Below, piece by piece: positions 59,430-64,000 of a stretch of 64,000 nt of DNA. The stretch covers positions 5,896 through 69,895 of the forward strand of contig CAJMMN010000008.1 in NCBI GenBank assembly GCA_905214525.1, in the 5' to 3' direction. How positions within the stretch are numbered: position 1 is the stretch's first letter; every line of letters begins with the position of its first letter. A model generated the notes under the pieces. That model worked only from the letters and a program-made list of their open reading frames with translations. It made no database searches and was not told where the DNA came from. Origin of the DNA: an uncultured bacterium. GTDB taxonomy: Bacteria; Actinomycetota; Coriobacteriia; Coriobacteriales; Coriobacteriaceae. The translations under genes were made by a program, and so were the position numbers.

Positions 59430-60614
59430 TTACAGATGGACATCGGGATCGAGCATTTGAGCGCTCACGCGCATGGATGACGCCAGATTTTGGAACGTTT
59501 CCAGACGCAGGCCGTCGATCTGCCCGGCGTCCTCGGCCTCGCGAACGGCGCAACCCGGTTCGTGGGTATGCGTGCAGTCGCCAAACCGGCACGCACGCGA
59601 TGCCTCGACAATCTCGGGGAAGGCGCGTGCCAGACCCCGCTCGTGACCCACGAGCGGCAAACTGCGCAGACCCGGGGCATCGGCGATCACGCCGGCGTCG
59701 CCCGGCAGCGCCACCATCACGCGCGCGACGGTAGTGTGACGGCCCTGGTCGTCGCGTTCGCGCACACCGCCGGTCGCCAACGTATCGTGGCCCAGCAGTG
59801 CATTGAGCAGCGTCGACTTGCCGGCACCCGACTCGCCCAGAATCATGGCGCAGCTCCCGGCGGGCACGCAGGCACGGACCTCGTCCAGACCGCGGCCCTC
59901 GGCAGAAGACGTCACGATCACGCGCACGTCCGGACCCACCAGACGACGCACGCGGTCCAGATCGCGCTCGAGCTCCCCGGCATCGCAGCGGTCGGCCTTG
60001 GTGAGCACCACCACCGGCTCGGCATCGCAGTCGAGCGCCAACACCAGCGAGCGCGCCACACGGTCGAGCAGCACCTCGCCGGCACCGAGCGCCTGCACGA
60101 TTAGCACGCTATCCACGTTGGAGCAGAGCACCTGGCGCTCACCGCGGGCACGGCCGCGCCAACGCTCAAAGCTCGTACGGCGCGGCAGTACGCATTCAAT
60201 CACGCCCATATCGTGCCCGGGAGCGCGGCGCACCGCCACACGATCGCCCACGGCAGGCAGCAGGACCTCGTCCCCACCGCGCGACTTGGCAAATCCCACG
60301 GCATGCTCGGCACGAAACGTGTCATCGGCAGTCGCCACCAGCGGAAACCCACGATCCAAGCGCACCACGGCGCCAAGCTGCATCTGCTCGGGCTCCTCGG
60401 CATGTGCGCAGAAATCATCAAAGGCAGCCTGCTGAGCTTCATCGACCGGCAGGTCATCGAACGCCGGAACGTCCTGCAGCGCGTCGAGTCCCGGCACGCT
60501 CGCCAGCAGCTCCTCGGCAGACGCGGGAGCCTCGGTCGCGAGCTTCCGACGACGATCGCGCTTAGCCCGCGCCCCCGTCGTCTTTTTCTTCGCTTTAGCC
60601 TTAGCCTTGCCCAC
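59430..60614 (-). CDS. rsgA: Small ribosomal subunit biogenesis GTPase RsgA
   Basis: RsgA is a circularly permuted GTPase that checks late 30S assembly. Motif order is permuted as expected: G4 VVVLTKADRCD, G5 VTSSAEG, then G1 GESGAGKSTLLNALLG and G3 DAPGLRSLPL. The C-terminal zinc site is CRFGDCTHTHEPGCAV. The N-terminal OB-fold is preceded by about 100 extra residues starting with a Lys/Ala-rich run (KAKAKAKKK), perhaps for RNA contact. The GTG at 60614 has GGGAGG well placed; extending further upstream adds unrelated sequence. A terminator follows. 394 residues is longer than E. coli RsgA because of the N-terminal extension. Confidence 0.94.
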   Translation of the reverse strand: MGKAKAKAKKKTTGARAKRDRRRKLATEAPASAEELLASVPGLDALQDVPAFDDLPVDEAQQAAFDDFCAHAEEPEQMQLGAVVRLDRGFPLVATADDTFRAEHAVGFAKSRGGDEVLLPAVGDRVAVRRAPGHDMGVIECVLPRRTSFERWRGRARGERQVLCSNVDSVLIVQALGAGEVLLDRVARSLVLALDCDAEPVVVLTKADRCDAGELERDLDRVRRLVGPDVRVIVTSSAEGRGLDEVRACVPAGSCAMILGESGAGKSTLLNALLGHDTLATGGVRERDDQGRHTTVARVMVALPGDAGVIADAPGLRSLPLVGHERGLARAFPEIVEASRACRFGDCTHTHEPGCAVREAEDAGQIDGLRLETFQNLASSMRVSAQMLDPDVHL

Positions 60615-60663
60615 AAGCGCCTCCCAGCACCACAAATCACAACTGAGCAGGTATTTTACCCAC

Positions 60664-60904
60664 AAAAAAGAGCCGGTCGAGCAAACGCTCGACCGACTCA
60701 CACACTTTCCCTCAGCCCTTTATCATCCGCGCGGGAGAAAAGCCAGCAACGTCACCGCAGGGCCCGCCCGCCGAGAGGGGTTTCCAAAGGGCACATCCTT
60801 TATTCAAAACGAGCGGCCGAGCAATTGCTCGGCCGCTCACCTTCTTTCCCTCAGCCCTTTTTCATCCGCGCGGGAGAAAAGCCAGTAAGGATACCGTAGG
60901 GCCC
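60664..60904 (-). repeat. Tandemly repeated leader/terminator module upstream of rsgA
   Basis: Two units 139 bp apart (60705-60772 and 60844-60904) share CTTTCCCTCAGCCCTTT, TCATCCGCGCGGGAGAAAAG and GGGCCC. Each is followed, on the minus strand, by a strong hairpin: 60811-60838 (perfect 14-bp palindrome, then GTTTTG) and 60670-60699 (GTCGAGC/GCTCGAC based, then TTTTTT). The arrangement is unit-terminator-unit-terminator between the ATPase gene and rsgA. It could be duplicated terminators or a repeated leader RNA. Confidence 0.6.
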
Positions 60905-60987
60905 ACCCTGGGAGTGTTTTCTTCTGAGCGATCCCGCAGCGCGAAGCGCGAGGACCAGCGAAGAAGAAAACACGCAGGGGCGGGCCC
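60899..60987. repeat. Imperfect palindrome after the P-type ATPase gene
   Basis: Arms GTGTTTTCTTCT (60914-60925) and AGAAGAAAACAC (60962-60973) are perfect and are extended outward by GGGCCC and CCAGGG-like pairs with mismatches. The centre contains GCAGCGCGAAGCGCGAGGAC, resembling the tip of the 6286 and 8871 elements. It starts 13 bp beyond the ATPase stop. Confidence 0.55.
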
Positions 60988-60999
60988 GGACAGGTTAAC

Positions 61000-63681
61000 T
61001 TACTCCTTCTCGACCGCGCGCATGATCGCCTTGTAGATCTCCATCAGCGGGATGATCAGGAAGGCCAGGCCCAGGGCAGCGACAACGCCCTTGAGCTCAA
61101 GCGTCACGGGGCCAAAGAACATCTCGGCAAGCGTCGGCTGCACGGTTACGATCACCGTCAGCACCAGTGCCAGCGCGGCGGAAGCCCACAGCCACTTGTT
61201 CTGCTTTTTCATGGTGAACAGCGACGCACGACGGCTGCGCATATTGAAGCAGTGGAAAATCTCAACCATGTTGAGCGTGATGAACGCCATCATCACGCCT
61301 TCCTCGTCGGCATTGCCGGCGATCATATCGGCGATGTGGATGTAGCCCATGTCAAAGTACACGCCCACAAAGAAGCTCGCCAGCACCAGCACGGTGATGA
61401 TAAGGCCCTGGACCACACAGTCCAGGCCCATATGTCCGGCAAAGACACCGTCCTTGGCGTTGCGCGGCTTGCGCTTCATGATGTCGCCCTCGGCGTCCTC
61501 CATGCCCAACGCGAGCGCGGGGAAGCAGTCGGTGACCAGGTTCACCCACAGCAGCTGCACCGGCTGGAAGATGGTAAAGCCGATGAGCGTGGCGATAAAC
61601 ACCGAGAAGACCTCGGCAAGGTTAGCCGAAAGCAGGAACTGGATGACCTTGCGGATGTTGTCGTAGATGCGACGACCTTCTTCGCAGGCGCCGATGATGG
61701 TAGCGAAGTTGTCATCGGCAAGTACCATGTCGGCGACGTTCTTGGTGACGTCGGTACCGGTGATGCCCATACCAACGCCAATGTCGGCGCGCTTGATGGA
61801 CGGGGCGTCGTTGACGCCATCGCCCGTCATGGCCACGATCTGGTCGCGCGACTTCCAAGCCTCGACGATGCGTGTCTTGTGCTCGGGCTGGACGCGGGCG
61901 TACACGCCGTAGTCCTCGATGTGCGCGTCGAGTTCCTCGTCGCTCATGCGATCGAGGTCGGCACCGGTGATGGCATGGCTGCGATCAGTGACGATGCCCA
62001 GCTGCTTGGCGATGGCCACGGCGGTGTCGATGTGGTCGCCCGTGATCATGACGGTGCGAATGCCAGCGTCGTGGGCCTCGCGGATGGCTTCGGCGACCTC
62101 GGGACGAACCGGGTCAATCATGCCGGACAGGCCGCAGAAGACCAGGTCGTGCTCGAGCGCAGCGGGGCTGCAGTCGCTCGGGACCTCGGTGTAGGTGCGG
62201 CTTGCCAGCGCCAGCACGCGCAGGGCCTCGTCGGCCATGGCCTTGTTGGCGGCCACGAGCTCGGCACGACGCTCCTCGGTCAGGGGGACGACCTTATCGC
62301 CCTCGTAGATATGGGTGCACAGGCCGATCACCACGTCGGGCGCGCCCTTGGTGTACTGCTCATACTCGCCGTCAAGGGTCTCGACGACCACGGACATCAT
62401 CTTGCGGCCCGAGTCAAACGGGGCCTCGCCCACGCGCGGATGCTCGGCAGTCAGGCCAGTGAGGCCCGCCTTGCCGGCGTCGTTGACAAGCGCGCACTCA
62501 GTCGGCTCACCCACGGCCTCGCCCAGCTCCTCGTCCCACTGGGCATCGGAGCAAAGGGCCATACCGGCCAGGAACTTCTCCTTAGGCGCAGCGAGCTCGT
62601 GCTTGACGACGGTCATCTTGTTTTGGGTAAGGGTACCGGTCTTGTCGGAGCAGATGGTCTGCGTGCAGCCGAGAGTCTCGACGGCAGAGAGCTTGCGGAT
62701 GATTGCCTGGCGCTTAGCCATCTTGGTCACGCCAAGCGATAGCACGATGGTCACGACGGCGACCAGGCCCTCGGGGATGGCAGCGACGGCGAGCGAGACG
62801 GCGACCATAAAGGTATCGAGCAGGGCGGTCGGGTCGGTAAGAACGTTGCCCACGCCGTGGCGGATGATATCAACGCCAAAGATGACGACGCAGATGACGA
62901 TAACCATAATGGTAAGGATGCGGCTGAGCTCGGCGAGCTTCACTTGCAACGGCGTGAGCTCTTCCTTGGCCTCGGCCAGGGCGCCGGCGATCTTGCCCAT
63001 CTCGGTGTTCATGCCGGTGCCGACCACGACGGCGCGACCACGGCCGTACACGACGGTGGAGCCCATATAGCACATGTTCTTACGGTCGCCGAGCGGCACG
63101 TCATCGGTGCCCGCAGCGAGCTCGATCACGTTGGCGTGCTTCTCTACGGGCACGGACTCGCCGGTGAGCGCGGCCTCTTCGATCTTCATCGTGGCGCTCT
63201 CGAGCACGCGGCAGTCGGCCGGGACGGAGTCGCCCGCCTCGAGCATGATCACGTCGCCGGGCACGAGCTCGGCGCTCGGCAGGTGCACGAGCTTGCCGTC
63301 GCGCAGCACCTTGGACTGCGCCGCACTCATCTCCTGCAGGGCCTCGAGGGCCTCCTCGCTCTTGGCTTCCTGGACCACGCCCAGCACCGAGTTGACGATA
63401 ACGACGAACATGATGATGGCAACATCGGCAAAGTCGGGCTCGCCCTTGACCATGCCCGTGAGCGCACTGATGACGGCGGCAACGATCAGCATGATGACCA
63501 TGGGGTCGGCCATCTGCTCAAAGAAACGCTTCCACAGCGGCGTCTTCTCGGCTTCCTCGAGCTTGTTAGGGCCTGTCTTGGCGAGGCGCGAAGACGCCTC
63601 GTCGTTGCTCAGGCCGAGGTTCTCATCGACACCTTGGTCGCTGAGCACCTCCGCCGCGGCGGACAGGTATTCCTTTTGCAT
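61000..63681 (-). CDS. Calcium-type cation-transporting P-type ATPase (P2)
   Basis: The 893-residue pump has the full P-type plan: N-terminal cation_ATPase_N region (about 1-60), membrane helices, actuator domain with TGES (AALTGESVPVEKH), the helix-4 ion motif AAIPEGLVAVV, phosphorylation site CSDKTGTLTQNKM, MITGDH and hinge GDGVNDAPSIKRADIG, then six C-terminal helices. AIPEGL is typical of calcium or other divalent-cation exporters (SERCA/PMCA-like, PacL), though Na+ and Mn2+ pumps share it. GGAGGGG precedes the ATG. Its leader (63688-63786) can fold into competing hairpins that include the ribosome-binding site, suggesting regulation. Confidence 0.93.
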   Translation of the reverse strand: MQKEYLSAAAEVLSDQGVDENLGLSNDEASSRLAKTGPNKLEEAEKTPLWKRFFEQMADPMVIMLIVAAVISALTGMVKGEPDFADVAIIMFVVIVNSVLGVVQEAKSEEALEALQEMSAAQSKVLRDGKLVHLPSAELVPGDVIMLEAGDSVPADCRVLESATMKIEEAALTGESVPVEKHANVIELAAGTDDVPLGDRKNMCYMGSTVVYGRGRAVVVGTGMNTEMGKIAGALAEAKEELTPLQVKLAELSRILTIMVIVICVVIFGVDIIRHGVGNVLTDPTALLDTFMVAVSLAVAAIPEGLVAVVTIVLSLGVTKMAKRQAIIRKLSAVETLGCTQTICSDKTGTLTQNKMTVVKHELAAPKEKFLAGMALCSDAQWDEELGEAVGEPTECALVNDAGKAGLTGLTAEHPRVGEAPFDSGRKMMSVVVETLDGEYEQYTKGAPDVVIGLCTHIYEGDKVVPLTEERRAELVAANKAMADEALRVLALASRTYTEVPSDCSPAALEHDLVFCGLSGMIDPVRPEVAEAIREAHDAGIRTVMITGDHIDTAVAIAKQLGIVTDRSHAITGADLDRMSDEELDAHIEDYGVYARVQPEHKTRIVEAWKSRDQIVAMTGDGVNDAPSIKRADIGVGMGITGTDVTKNVADMVLADDNFATIIGACEEGRRIYDNIRKVIQFLLSANLAEVFSVFIATLIGFTIFQPVQLLWVNLVTDCFPALALGMEDAEGDIMKRKPRNAKDGVFAGHMGLDCVVQGLIITVLVLASFFVGVYFDMGYIHIADMIAGNADEEGVMMAFITLNMVEIFHCFNMRSRRASLFTMKKQNKWLWASAALALVLTVIVTVQPTLAEMFFGPVTLELKGVVAALGLAFLIIPLMEIYKAIMRAVEKE

Positions 63682-63687
63682 ATAGAG

Positions 63688-63786
63688 TCCCCTCCTGGGA
63701 TTCGGGCCACTCAGCAGATTGATGCCCGATCATAATTCCCAGGAGAAGGGCAAGGGCTCATCAAGGCTGCCGTGCTGAGCGGCAGT
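63688..63786 (-). promoter_or_regulatory. Structured leader of the P-type ATPase gene (riboswitch-like)
   Basis: In transcript order: a hairpin CTGCCG/CGGCAG (63768-63786), then TTGATGAGCCC, which can pair with GGGCATCAA about 30 nt later. Alternatively TTCCCAGG-type arms form TCCTGGGA/TCCCAGGA plus CGGGC/GCCCG (63693-63706 with 63723-63743). The two folds share the GGGC segment, so they exclude each other, and the second partly covers the Shine-Dalgarno AGGAGGGG. It does not match, from memory, the Mn2+ (yybP-ykoY), NiCo or M-box consensus. Confidence 0.4.
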
Positions 63787-64000
63787 TGATAGTGGAGCTA
63801 TGGTACCCCAAAGAGACGCGTCTAGCCAAAACAATCGGTTTGGAAATATGGTCCGCACGCAACGGTGCAGACCGTGTGATGCTCAACATTGGTAAAACGT
63901 TTTTTCTTCGGCACATCGCCAAACTGACATATCGCCCAGATAGCAGCGGTTGGAGTGGTTGGTAAAGATTTTTCATATACCGTTTTTCCCGCAAAAAATG
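63787..64000. other. Window end without recognisable gene
   Basis: No supported gene is seen. AAAACGTTTT at 63894-63903 is a 10-bp palindrome of the type found at the centre of LacI-family operators. The stretch probably contains the ATPase promoter and the upstream region of a neighbour beyond base 64000. Confidence 0.4.

Noticed and set aside
63761..63994. Small minus-strand frame at the window end
   Set aside because: No ribosome-binding site, no recognisable product, and it overlaps the ATPase leader.

Overview
The window (about 60% G+C, dense, no rRNA) looks like chromosome of a Gram-positive, high-GC gut-type anaerobe of the Coriobacteriia. Collinsella or a close relative is my best guess, made from the protein repertoire: a nickel lactate-racemase (lar) system, paired YhgE/Pip proteins, a secretin-less Tad pilus locus and actinobacterial-style housekeeping genes. 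No 16S gene is present, so this is inference. Most genes from 6.4 kb to the end are on the minus strand.

Layout. 1-3.8 kb: 3' part of a LacI-type regulator, aspS, serB. 3.8-8.5 kb: lactate racemization, with larB, an N-terminal-only larC and a TetR-type regulator on the plus strand converging on larA-larD on the minus strand. 9-16.6 kb: ppc, hisS, an internally deleted MFS pseudogene, an M20 amidohydrolase and a DMT exporter. 16.7-21.7 kb: two translationally coupled YhgE/Pip membrane proteins. 22-27 kb: htpG, an ElaA-like acetyltransferase and a cpsC-cpsD-cpsB polysaccharide phosphoregulatory trio without synthesis genes. 27-34 kb: two OmpR-type two-component systems flanking a lone pstB, and a divergent D,D-carboxypeptidase. 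34-49 kb: tRNA-Ser, three tRNA-Arg, tRNA-Leu and tRNA-Phe, an 813-residue TPR-like orphan, serS, proC, rlmH, an SPFH protein, tatD, rsmA, metG, rsmI and an unusual GH5 protein. 49-49.5 kb: a toxin-antitoxin pair with a frameshifted toxin. 49.6-59.2 kb: a tightly overlapping Tad/Flp pilus operon (cpaB, tadZ, tadA, tadB, tadC, flp, several pseudopilin-like genes, DUF192). 59.4-63.7 kb: rsgA and a calcium-type P-type ATPase behind a structured leader.

The most unusual content is non-coding. At four unrelated tRNA genes (Ser, Arg, Leu, Phe) the tRNA 3' end plus its terminator is directly repeated at a nearly constant 186-191 bp spacing. The two copies enclose a 91-129 bp GC-rich hairpin segment that joins the host tRNA at its T-loop. 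Two other palindromes, beside larD and ppc, share one core but carry unrelated, perfectly complementary 29-bp arms. Further paired elements (936/48492, 22033/48403, 60705/60844) show that this genome carries several families of small structured repeats near gene ends. None matches a class I can name. Gene starts were chosen from Shine-Dalgarno placement, family length and overlap with neighbours; they are predictions.
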